NCBI GenBank assembly: GCA_947577075.1
Contig: CANPTW010000001.1
Span: forward strand, 1-64,000
DNA length: 64,000 nucleotides
Direction of reading: 5' to 3'
Source of the DNA: an uncultured Oscillibacter sp.
GTDB taxonomy: Bacteria; Bacillota; Clostridia; Oscillospirales; Oscillospiraceae
Position numbers and translations under genes: made by a program. Positions 54,930 to 62,944 of the stretch are shown here, one piece after another; the stretch's first letter is position 1, and every line of letters starts with the position of its first letter. The notes under the pieces were generated by a model that saw only the letters and a program-made list of their open reading frames with translations, searched no databases and was not told the origin of the DNA.

Positions 54930-55979
54930 TCAAAGCCCCAGTTCCTTCATCATGTTCTGCATCTCGCTGAGCTGGCCCATGTCCAGCCAGCTCTTCTCCG
55001 TAATGGGGTAGCCCCCCACGCGGAAGCCCCGGGCCATCAGCCGCTTGGCGACGTCCGGCATGTCGATGTGCTCGCCGTCTTTCATCGAGGCAAGGACGCA
55101 GGGCTCCGCCAGGTAGATCCCCGTGTTGACCAGGAAGTCATACTCCGGCTTCTCGCGAATGGCCGCGACGGCTCCCTCCTGGTCCAAATCCACCACCCCG
55201 TACGGGATTCCCACCCGCTTGGCCGCCAGAATAAAGGTCAGGGCGTTTTGGTGGGCCTTATGATACTCATACATGCAGGTATAATCCGCGTCCAGCAGGC
55301 AGTCGCAGTTGGAGAGGAAGAAGGTCCGGTCAATTTTCCCCCGCAGGAGGGACAGCCCGCCGCCGGTGCCGAGGAACTGCTCCTCATCCACGTAGTGGAG
55401 GCGGTAGGGAAGCCCCGCCTCGTTGTAATAGGCCTTGATCATATTCCGCTTATGGTTGAGGATCAGGTAAACCTCCCGCACGCCGAAGCGGCCGAAGCGG
55501 CCGATGATATGGTCCATGATCGGCGTTTCCCCGATGGGGATCAGGGGCTTTGGCAGGATGCGGGTATAGGGATACAGCCGCGTCCCCTTTCCCCCGGCCA
55601 TGACCACCAGGGGGACCTCCTCCGGCAGGGGCCGGAATGCCTCCCCCACCTTCAGCTCGTCCCGGAAGAGGATCCGCACGACCTCCCGCCGCTGGTCAAG
55701 GATGGGCACCGCCACCGTCAGGCTGTTCCCCATGAACTCCAGGGCCTCGTCCTCCTGCAGGATGGAAAAGGCAATGGGGGCGGGGTTCATGGCCTGGGAG
55801 ACCGGCTTGCCCATGTCCCCGTCCCGCAGGATATAACGGCGCATGTCGCCGTCCGTGAAGCAGCCGCTCAGGCAGCCGTCCCGAAGGCAGAAGACGACCT
55901 TCTTCTTCCCCTCGTCGATGCGGCGCACCGCCTCGGCAACGGAAATGTCCTCCGGAACCAGATACTTGTCCAGGTCCAT
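54930..55979 (-). CDS. CBS-domain nucleotidyltransferase (PtmE/LegF-neighbour type)
   Basis: A 349-residue protein from the ATG at 55979 (AAAGGAGGAGG upstream). Residues 1-115 are a tandem CBS pair (YLVPEDISVAEAVRRIDEGK, ILQEDEALEFMGNSLTVAVP). Residues 120-349 are a sugar-1-phosphate nucleotidyltransferase (VPLVVMAGGKGTRLYPYTRI, LPKPLIPIGETPIMDHIIGR, FLSNCDCLL). The same CBS fusion is seen in PtmE, the GlcN-1-P guanylyltransferase of the Campylobacter legionaminic pathway. A GDP-linked route is therefore likely. Confidence 0.87.
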   Translation of the reverse strand: MDLDKYLVPEDISVAEAVRRIDEGKKKVVFCLRDGCLSGCFTDGDMRRYILRDGDMGKPVSQAMNPAPIAFSILQEDEALEFMGNSLTVAVPILDQRREVVRILFRDELKVGEAFRPLPEEVPLVVMAGGKGTRLYPYTRILPKPLIPIGETPIMDHIIGRFGRFGVREVYLILNHKRNMIKAYYNEAGLPYRLHYVDEEQFLGTGGGLSLLRGKIDRTFFLSNCDCLLDADYTCMYEYHKAHQNALTFILAAKRVGIPYGVVDLDQEGAVAAIREKPEYDFLVNTGIYLAEPCVLASMKDGEHIDMPDVAKRLMARGFRVGGYPITEKSWLDMGQLSEMQNMMKELGL

Positions 55980-56040
55980 TCCGCCTCCTCCTTTCGTTAT
56001 AGGCAGCACAGTTGAAAAGAGTCCAAAGGATTCGTTTCCA

Positions 56041-56175
56041 TACGGCGCTGTTTTACAGCGCCGTACGCCGCGCGAGCGGCTCACGGTGCTTGCCTTCATA
56101 GGAAACGCGCAGGCGCTTTGCGCCCCGGCGGGCCATAGGCCCGCCGGTTGAAAAGAAGGGTATGCTTCTTTTCAA
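56041..56175. repeat. Cluster of three hairpins between LegC and the CBS-nucleotidyltransferase
   Basis: Arms TACGGCGCTG/CAGCGCCGTA (56041-56065), CCGGCGGGCC/GGCCCGCCGG (56125-56147) and TTGAAAAGAAG/CTTCTTTTCAA (56148-56175, overlapping the legC stop). The rest of this 190-base gap shows no gene. The third could help end transcription; the set resembles a repetitive palindromic element. Confidence 0.6.
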
Positions 56176-57368
56176 CTGCGTTGACTATATCCCCGGTCCT
56201 CTCCGCCAAAGGCCAGAAGGGCCCCGCAGACCCGGTCCAGCTGCTCCGCCGTCAGGTTGGTGCCGCAGGGGATGTTGATCACCCGGTCATAAAACCGCAG
56301 CGCCCGGGGGCAGTCCATGGCCCGGTATTGCCGGAAGGGCGTCTGGGTGTGGTTCAGCTTCCAGATGGGCCGGGCCTGAATATGCCGGCCGCCGAGATAG
56401 CGAAGCAGGCGGTCCCGCTTTCCGGGGTCGGGGTCCCGGAGGGCGAAGGAGTAAAACCAGCGGTTGGAGCCGTCCCCGCTCCCGAAGGGCAGGAGCTCCC
56501 CATAGCTGCAGCCGGCCAGCTTCTCCCGGTAGCGGGCGTAATTTTGGCGCTTGATCTCCAGGAAGCCGTCCAGCTCCTCCAGCTGCGCCAGTCCGAGGGC
56601 GGCCTGGAGATTGGTCATGCGGTAGTTATAGCCCCATTCCTCGTGGACAAAGTAATCCGCGTCGTCCTTGGCCTGCTGGGAGAGATAGCGCATGTGCTCC
56701 ACCGCCGGCGCGTCGTTGGAGACGATCATTCCCCCGCCGCCGGTGGTGATGATCTTGTTGCCGTTGAAGGACAGGACCCCCGCGTGGCCCACGGAGCCGG
56801 TGGCCCGGCCCGCGTACCGGCCCCGGGTGAAGACGCCGCCCAGGGATTCGGTGGCGTCCTCAATCACCGCCAGATGAAAGCGCTCCGCCAGGTCCATCAG
56901 GCGGTCCATGTCGCAGTGGTCGCCAAAGACGTGAACGGGCACGATGGCCTTCACGGTTTTGCCGGAGGCGGTTTCCACGGTCCTTCCGCCCTCCAGGCGG
57001 CATTCCCGCTCCAGATACGCCCCGACCTGCTCCGGGTCCATGCACAGGTGCTCGTCGCAGTCGAAGAACACCGGCTCCGCGGACTGGTACAGCACGGCGT
57101 TGATGGTGGCGATAAACGTCAGGGTGGGAACCAGCACCAGGTCCCCTGCCGAGACGCCGAAGTGGCGCAGGCAGAGGTGCAGCCCCGCCGTGCCGGACTG
57201 GCAGGCGCAGGCCTGGCGGACGGACAGTTTGTCCGCCATCCGCTGTTCAAACCGGCCGATAAAGGCCCCCGCGGTGGATACCCACTCGGTATCAATGGCC
57301 TCGTTTACGTATTTTTTTTCGTTTCCACGGAAGTTGGGGGTGGAAAGGGGGATCAGGGATTCCGACAT
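56172..57368 (-). CDS. legC: LegC-type sugar aminotransferase (DegT/DnrJ family)
   Basis: A 398-residue PLP enzyme: LIPLSTPNFRGNEKKYVNEA and TEWVSTAGAFIGRFEQRMAD at the N-terminus, cofactor pocket ACQSGTAGLHLCLRHF, VIEDATESLGGVFTRGRYAG, and the Schiff-base Lys in VLSFNGNKIITTGGGGM. The pattern is that of LegC, which adds the 4-amino group to UDP-4-keto-6-deoxy-GlcNAc (or its GDP form). Its dehydratase partner LegB is not seen in the window. Confidence 0.9.
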   Translation of the reverse strand: MSESLIPLSTPNFRGNEKKYVNEAIDTEWVSTAGAFIGRFEQRMADKLSVRQACACQSGTAGLHLCLRHFGVSAGDLVLVPTLTFIATINAVLYQSAEPVFFDCDEHLCMDPEQVGAYLERECRLEGGRTVETASGKTVKAIVPVHVFGDHCDMDRLMDLAERFHLAVIEDATESLGGVFTRGRYAGRATGSVGHAGVLSFNGNKIITTGGGGMIVSNDAPAVEHMRYLSQQAKDDADYFVHEEWGYNYRMTNLQAALGLAQLEELDGFLEIKRQNYARYREKLAGCSYGELLPFGSGDGSNRWFYSFALRDPDPGKRDRLLRYLGGRHIQARPIWKLNHTQTPFRQYRAMDCPRALRFYDRVINIPCGTNLTAEQLDRVCGALLAFGGEDRGYSQRS

Positions 57369-57403
57369 AAGCGTTCACTCCTTTAAGCTGACAGGGCGGC
57401 AGG

Positions 57404-59686
57404 TTATAAGGCGGTCCTTTCCGCAAACAGTGCAACCGCATCCGAAATGGTAGCCACATGGAACTTCGAGGCATCCAACACCTCTCCTCCGGTTACGCTG
57501 CGGCCCTCCTGATAGCTTTTCACAATCTCTTCCTGTTTTACGAGATACTTCGGCTCCAGGATGTGACGAAGGTGCTCTTCAAACCACGCGGAGTGACCGG
57601 AGGAGAGCTTTTGCGCCATGAAGCGGAACGTATGGAGGATCAAATCAAATGTATCGAATCGAAGAGAGGTGGACTCAACGGTCTGCCTGACGGCTGCCTT
57701 CCAATCGCATATACGGTCGGCGGCCTCTTCCTGAAGCAAGCCCTCTTCCACCGCTCTTGCAAGCGTAAAATACAATATCCCACCATCCACGCCCAAAAAC
57801 ACAAGGCGTTCTCTCGCTCCCGGGATATAGCGTCCCGCATTGTCCAGCTTAAAGAGCCGGTTTCTGACCTGAATCTCTTCTCTGTTTTCCTCATCCTCGG
57901 AGGGCCGGTTTACCAAATATCCCATGGAGGAGGTACTCATCCCCGCAATGGTAACCGGATATGCAATGGTTAGAATCTGCTTATGGATACAGCAGTTGAT
58001 AATTCCCGTCTGAATGTCCTGGCTGCCTCCGTCCAGCAGCTTTCCGGTTTTTTGCAGCAGGGTTTTCAGGTAGCTCCGCCGGAAGCCGGAGTTGATGTAC
58101 AGCAGCGGCAGGAGATAGATATTGGACGGGTTCTGCGCCACCTGGTCGAGCAGCACCTTCGTATCCACCATGCGGGCGTTCAGCTGCCCCCGCTGGTAGG
58201 CCCGGGGAATGGCGAACATATTCTGCTGCCCGCCGTTGAAGCCCGGCCAGGCGTAGAACCCCCGGTCCCACAGCAGGATCTCCTCGTCCGGGCAGTGGTC
58301 CAGGGTGACCTTCACCGCGTCCAGGGCCCAGGGGAGAAGCCCGTCGTCCGAGCCCAGGGAGAAGACAAACCTCCCCCGGGTCTGCAGATAGCCGAACTCA
58401 AAGCTCTTCGTCAGCTGCAGGCTGCGGGGCGTTTTGACGTACCGGATGCGGGGATCGTCCAGCTCCCGGCAGAGGTCGTAAACCTCGTGGCTTTCGTCCA
58501 CCGAGTTGTCGCTGACGACAATCTCATAGCTGCCCTGATAGCGCTGGTCCAGGCAGGTCTGGAGGGTATACCGCAGGGTCGCCGCCGAGTTCCTGGCCGG
58601 GATGACAATGGAGAACTCCACCTCCGGCTCCCGGTCGATATCCGCCCGGACGTCGTATCCATACAGGTCGCTGATATAGGAGAGGTAGCTGCCCGCCCAG
58701 GCGAAGTGCACCTTTTCCTCCGTAAAGTCGGCCTCATAGGGGGACAGCCTTCCCATGCGGCCCCGGAGGCCCTCTCTGGTATAGAGATCCTCCAGCAGGC
58801 AGCCGCTGCAGAGAATGACCGCCTGGTCCCGGGAACTCTCCTCCCGGCAGATGTGGTCGATGATATAGTCCCGGTTGTCGCCGTAAGGCTCCCCCTCCTC
58901 CGTCAGGACCACCGGGGGAATGACGCACATATCGGGATAGCGCTCCATCTGCTCCATGCTGACGGGAACGGTTTCCCGCAGATCCACCCGGCCTTCCGTT
59001 TCAAAGGCCAGGGGCGGACTCAGCAAAAAGACCTGATGGCCCAGGCAGTGGAGCAGGTGGCCCAGAATTTCCAGGGAACGGTCCAGGCAGTCGTCCATAA
59101 CCAGGACGAAGGTGCCGGGGTCCCGGGCGGTGAGCTTCTCCTCCAGGTAGCCGTAATTCGCAATTTTATGAACCCAATGCTCCTCCCGCCGGGCAAGGCC
59201 CCGGCGGACCAGCTCCATGTATACGATGAAATAGGCGGCCATGTCCGAGGTGCGGTACAGCGCCCGGGCCAGCGCCCGGAGGCGTTCTCCGTCTTCCGCA
59301 TCCTCCGCCACCGCCTCCAGCGCCTCGACGGCCTCCCCCTCCAGGCGGGCGCAGCTTCTGCCGCAGGCCTTTTGGTAGAGATAGTCCTCCCGGACGGCGT
59401 CGTCCGGACGGCCCCATTGCTTATAGGCCTTGCTCCGGAGCTTCATGCACTCCCGCAGGCCGGGATAATCCTCCGCGAAGAAATACTTGCCCTCCAGCAC
59501 GCCCAAAGCGGCCTCCGGATTCTGCTCCTTTTTTAAAACAAGCTCCGCCTTTGCCACGAACCACAAAAGCCGGGTGGGCTTGTAGGCGTATATTTCATCC
59601 AGGAGCCGTTCCGCCAGCTCCAGATTTCCGCCGGAAATGTGCCGGCGTATGGCGTGAATGCGGTCAAAATATTGCTGTTCCGTCAT
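57404..59686 (-). CDS. Large glycosyltransferase with GT-A (family 2) domain
   Basis: A 760-residue protein. The N-terminal 330 residues are helical, TPR-like at the start (AERLLDEIYAYKPTRLLWFV), of unknown role, followed by a Rossmann-like part. The GT2 domain begins near residue 352 (VEFSIVIPARNSAATLRYTL, YEIVVSDNSVDESHEVYDLC, FVFSLGSDDGLLPWAL with the DD metal site). The C-terminus is helical. It likely transfers one sugar in the surface glycan. It overlaps rfbG by four bases. Confidence 0.85.
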   Translation of the reverse strand: MTEQQYFDRIHAIRRHISGGNLELAERLLDEIYAYKPTRLLWFVAKAELVLKKEQNPEAALGVLEGKYFFAEDYPGLRECMKLRSKAYKQWGRPDDAVREDYLYQKACGRSCARLEGEAVEALEAVAEDAEDGERLRALARALYRTSDMAAYFIVYMELVRRGLARREEHWVHKIANYGYLEEKLTARDPGTFVLVMDDCLDRSLEILGHLLHCLGHQVFLLSPPLAFETEGRVDLRETVPVSMEQMERYPDMCVIPPVVLTEEGEPYGDNRDYIIDHICREESSRDQAVILCSGCLLEDLYTREGLRGRMGRLSPYEADFTEEKVHFAWAGSYLSYISDLYGYDVRADIDREPEVEFSIVIPARNSAATLRYTLQTCLDQRYQGSYEIVVSDNSVDESHEVYDLCRELDDPRIRYVKTPRSLQLTKSFEFGYLQTRGRFVFSLGSDDGLLPWALDAVKVTLDHCPDEEILLWDRGFYAWPGFNGGQQNMFAIPRAYQRGQLNARMVDTKVLLDQVAQNPSNIYLLPLLYINSGFRRSYLKTLLQKTGKLLDGGSQDIQTGIINCCIHKQILTIAYPVTIAGMSTSSMGYLVNRPSEDEENREEIQVRNRLFKLDNAGRYIPGARERLVFLGVDGGILYFTLARAVEEGLLQEEAADRICDWKAAVRQTVESTSLRFDTFDLILHTFRFMAQKLSSGHSAWFEEHLRHILEPKYLVKQEEIVKSYQEGRSVTGGEVLDASKFHVATISDAVALFAERTAL

Positions 59687-60780
59687 AGATCTCCCTCAAC
59701 TTGCGTTCTTCGTTCAAAGGCCGCGATCTGGCTGCGGCAGATTTCCCCGGCTCCCTTCCGGTAATCCCGGTACCACTCCGCCGTAAAGCGGAGGGTTTCC
59801 TCCAGCGAGAGCCGCGGGAACCAGCCCAGGCGCTCCTTGGCCTTGGAGCTGTCCAGCAGCAGAATGGCCGCCTCATGGGGAGCCTGGGCCTCGCCGGCGC
59901 AGACGACCCGCCCGCCGCCGTAAAGGCCGGCAAGACGCTCCGCCACCATGCCCACCGTGGCCATCTGTTCCGGGTCCGGGCCGAAGTTCCAGCCCTCGCA
60001 GCAGGTCTCCGGCGCGGACCAGAGATCCTCGGCCAGCATGAGATAGCCCGCCAGGGGTTCCAGCACAAACTGCCAGGGGCGGACGGCCCCCGGATTCCGA
60101 AGCCCGATGGGCTCCCCGGCTTCCAGGGCCCGGATGCAGTCCGGGACCAGCCGGTCCGCCGACCAGTCCCCGCCGCCGACGACGTTCCCGGCCCTGGCGC
60201 TGGCGACGGCCGTGCGGCAGTCCCCGCTTCCGCCGGGGGCAAAAAAGGACCGGCGCCAGGAGGCGGTCAGCAGCTCCGCACAGCCCTTGCTGGCGCTGTA
60301 CGGGTCATAGCCCCCCATGGGCTCGCTTTCCCGGTAGGGCCGGGGCGTATTCCGGTTTTCATAGCATTTGTCGGAGGTGACGATCACCGCGCTGCCCACG
60401 GAATCCGTCCTCCGCAGCGCCTCCAGCAGGTTCAGCGTCCCGATCACGTTGGTTTCAAAGGTGCGCTTCGGCTCCCGGTAGGACAGCCGGACCAGGGGCT
60501 GGGCCGCCAGGTGAAACACCACCTCGGGGCGGTACTGCGAAAGCGTGCTCTCCAAAAGCGGCGCGTCCAGAACGTCGCCCCGGACGTCCGTCATGGAGTC
60601 CTCCAGACGGCAGAGGGCAAAAAGGTCCCGCTCCGTATAGGGCGGCAGCGCGTAGCCGATCACCTGCGCCCCCATTTCCAGAAGCCACAGGGAGAGCCAC
60701 GCGCCCTTGAAGCCGGTGTGCCCGGTGACCAGGACCCGCTTCCCTCTCCAAAAATCCCGATTGACGTTCCGCCTTTCCAT
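59683..60780 (-). CDS. rfbG: CDP-glucose 4,6-dehydratase
   Basis: A 365-residue short-chain dehydrogenase: KRVLVTGHTGFKGAWLSLWL, FHLAAQPLVRLSYREPKRTF, AVIVTSDKCYENRN, PYSASKGCAELLTASWR (YxxxK) and ARAGNVVGGGDWSADRLVPD, all RfbG hallmarks. It makes CDP-4-keto-6-deoxyglucose, substrate of RfbH next door. Confidence 0.94.
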   Translation of the reverse strand: MERRNVNRDFWRGKRVLVTGHTGFKGAWLSLWLLEMGAQVIGYALPPYTERDLFALCRLEDSMTDVRGDVLDAPLLESTLSQYRPEVVFHLAAQPLVRLSYREPKRTFETNVIGTLNLLEALRRTDSVGSAVIVTSDKCYENRNTPRPYRESEPMGGYDPYSASKGCAELLTASWRRSFFAPGGSGDCRTAVASARAGNVVGGGDWSADRLVPDCIRALEAGEPIGLRNPGAVRPWQFVLEPLAGYLMLAEDLWSAPETCCEGWNFGPDPEQMATVGMVAERLAGLYGGGRVVCAGEAQAPHEAAILLLDSSKAKERLGWFPRLSLEETLRFTAEWYRDYRKGAGEICRSQIAAFERRTQVEGDL

Positions 60781-60798
60781 GGGCGCAGCCTCCTGTCC

Positions 60799-62142
60799 TC
60801 AGACCGTTTTCACAAAGCGGAGAATCTCCTCCGCCATATACCGGAGCATTTCCTCCGTCATTCCGGGGTAGACGCCGATCCAGAAGGTCCGCTCCATCAC
60901 GGCGTCGGTGTTCGTAAGGGGCCCGGCGGTCCGCCATCCGGTTCCGGCGCTCCGCATTTCGTCAAAGCAGGGGTGGCGCAGCAGGTTCCCGGCAAACAGG
61001 TTCCGGGTCTGAATGTTTTTCCCCTCCAGGTGCCGGACCAGCGCATCCCTGGAAAATCCGGCGTCCTCCCGGACCGTCATCAAAAAGCCGAACCAGCTGG
61101 GCCGGCCGCCGGGAACCGCCTCGGGAAGGATCAGCGCCTCCGACGCCTCTTCCAGCAGCTCCCGCAGCAAGGCCCAGTTGTTCCTTCGGGCGGCGGTGAA
61201 GCGGTCCAGCTTATCCAGCTGGGCGCAGCCGACGGCCGCCTGCAGGTCCGTGGCCTTCAGGTTATAGCCCAGGTGGGAATACACATATTTATGGTCGTAG
61301 CCCCTGGGCAGCTCCCCGAACTGCCCGTCAAAACGGCAGCCGCAGGTCCCGTCCCGCCCCGGGGGGCACCAGCAGTCCCGGCCCCAGTCCCGCAGGGAGT
61401 TCACAATCCGATGGAGCAGGGGATCGTCCGTATAAACGGCGCCGCCCTCGCCCATGGTGATATGGTGGGGGGGATAAAAGCTGGAGGTCCCGATGTGGCC
61501 GACGGTCCCGGTTTTCCGCCACTCGCCCCGGAAGCAGTACTCGGAGCCCAGGGCGTCGCAGTTGTCCTCCACCAGCCAGAGCCCGTTTTCGTCGCAGAAG
61601 CGGCGGACCTCCTCCAGCGGGAAGGGGTTTCCCATGGTGTGGGCCAGCATGACGGCCTTCGTCCTGGGAGACAGGGCGCTTTCCAAACGGGACGTATCGA
61701 TATTATACTGCGGAATGGAGACGTCGACAAAGACCGGGACCGCGCCGAACTGCACAATCGGAGCCACCGTGGTGGGGAACCCCGCCGCCACGGTGATCAC
61801 CTCGTCCCCCTTGCGGACCCGCCGCTCCCCCAGAAGGGGCGAGGTCAGGGCCATGAACGCCAGCAGATTGGCGGAAGAACCGGAGTTTACCAGGGAACAG
61901 TGCCGGACGCCCAGCCAGGAGGAGAGCTTCTCCTCAAACTCCTGGGTAAAGTGCCCGCCGGTGAGCCAGAATTCCAGGGAGGCGGACACAAGGGCCTTCA
62001 GCTCCTCCTGGTCAAAGACCCGGCCCGCGTAGCCGATCCGGTCCCCGGGGTGAAAGGCGGAGCCGCCGCCGAAGCGCGCCCGGTAGTACTCCTCCGTCAA
62101 AGCCAGGATTTTTTCCTGAACGGTTTGTGCGTTATCCATCAT
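60799..62142 (-). CDS. rfbH: CDP-4-keto-6-deoxyglucose 3-dehydrase (E1)
   Basis: A 447-residue PMP/[2Fe-2S] enzyme. The usual Lys is replaced by His in SFYPPHHITMGEGGAVYT, as in DdhC/RfbH. A Cys cluster (DCWCPPGRDGTCGCRFDG) ligates the iron-sulfur centre. N-terminus AFHPGDRIGYAGRVFDQEEL. It removes the 3-OH to make a 3,6-dideoxy-4-ketosugar, with a reductase partner (E3) not seen here. Confidence 0.94.
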   Translation of the reverse strand: MMDNAQTVQEKILALTEEYYRARFGGGSAFHPGDRIGYAGRVFDQEELKALVSASLEFWLTGGHFTQEFEEKLSSWLGVRHCSLVNSGSSANLLAFMALTSPLLGERRVRKGDEVITVAAGFPTTVAPIVQFGAVPVFVDVSIPQYNIDTSRLESALSPRTKAVMLAHTMGNPFPLEEVRRFCDENGLWLVEDNCDALGSEYCFRGEWRKTGTVGHIGTSSFYPPHHITMGEGGAVYTDDPLLHRIVNSLRDWGRDCWCPPGRDGTCGCRFDGQFGELPRGYDHKYVYSHLGYNLKATDLQAAVGCAQLDKLDRFTAARRNNWALLRELLEEASEALILPEAVPGGRPSWFGFLMTVREDAGFSRDALVRHLEGKNIQTRNLFAGNLLRHPCFDEMRSAGTGWRTAGPLTNTDAVMERTFWIGVYPGMTEEMLRYMAEEILRFVKTV

Positions 62143-62164
62143 CGTTCCTCTCCATGCCGGGGAA

Positions 62165-62944
62165 TTACCAGACCTTCCAGGGGGCCCGGCGGCTCTCCCA
62201 CAGATGCTCCAGCACGCTCCGGTCCCGCTGGGTGTCCATGCACTGCCAGAAGCCGTGGTGCTTGTAGATGCCCAGCCTGCCCTCCCGGGCCAAGGTTTCC
62301 ATGGGCGCCCGCTCCAGGATGCAGGACTCTTCCTCGCTCAAATACCGGAAGACCTCCGGTTCCATCACCATAAAGCCGCCGTTGATCCAGCCGCCGTCCT
62401 CCTTGGCCTTCTCGCGGAAGCCGGCCACCGTCAGTCCCGAGGCGTCCAGGTCCAGCACGCCGAAGCGCCCCCCGGGCTGGATGCCCGTCAAGGTCACGGT
62501 CTTGCCGGAGGAGCGGTGCTGCTCCAGCAGGGCTCCAAGGTCCACGCTGCCGACCCCGTCGCCGTAGGTCAGCATGAAGGGCTCGTTCCCAATGTATTTC
62601 TGCACCCGCTTGACCCGGCCCCCGGTCTGCGTGTTCAGCCCGGTGTCCACCAGGGTCACCCGCCAGGGCTCCGCCACGTTTTCGTGGACGGTCATCCGGT
62701 TTTCCGCCGAAAAATCAAAGGTCACGTCCGAGCGGTACAGGTAATAATCCGCAAAATACTCCTTGATCAAATGCCCCTTGTAGCCGCAGCATATGATGAA
62801 ATCGTGAAAGCCGAAGCTGGAGTAATACTTCATAATATGCCAGAGAATGGGCTGTTCCCCGATGGTGACCATGGGCTTGGGTTTCAGGTGGCTTTCCTCG
62901 CTGATGCGGGTTCCGAAGCCTCCCGCCAGAATCACGACTTTCAT
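62165..62944 (-). CDS. rfbF: Glucose-1-phosphate cytidylyltransferase
   Basis: A 259-residue nucleotidyltransferase: MKVVILAGGFGTRISEESHL, KPMVTIGEQPILWHIMKYYS, FIICCGYKGHLIKEYFADYY and VTLVDTGLNTQTGGRVKRVQ, the full RfbF signature. It makes CDP-glucose, starting the CDP-dideoxysugar branch. Its start overlaps the stop of the upstream gene (ATGA). Confidence 0.95.
   Translation of the reverse strand: MKVVILAGGFGTRISEESHLKPKPMVTIGEQPILWHIMKYYSSFGFHDFIICCGYKGHLIKEYFADYYLYRSDVTFDFSAENRMTVHENVAEPWRVTLVDTGLNTQTGGRVKRVQKYIGNEPFMLTYGDGVGSVDLGALLEQHRSSGKTVTLTGIQPGGRFGVLDLDASGLTVAGFREKAKEDGGWINGGFMVMEPEVFRYLSEEESCILERAPMETLAREGRLGIYKHHGFWQCMDTQRDRSVLEHLWESRRAPWKVW

Noticed and set aside
59701-62373. 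A very long plus-strand open frame of 890 codons opposite rfbG/rfbH/rfbF
   Set aside because: It is an antisense shadow created by GC-rich third codon positions. The minus-strand genes have clear family motifs and coupled starts, and the plus frame is His/Gly/Arg/Pro-rich without any domain.
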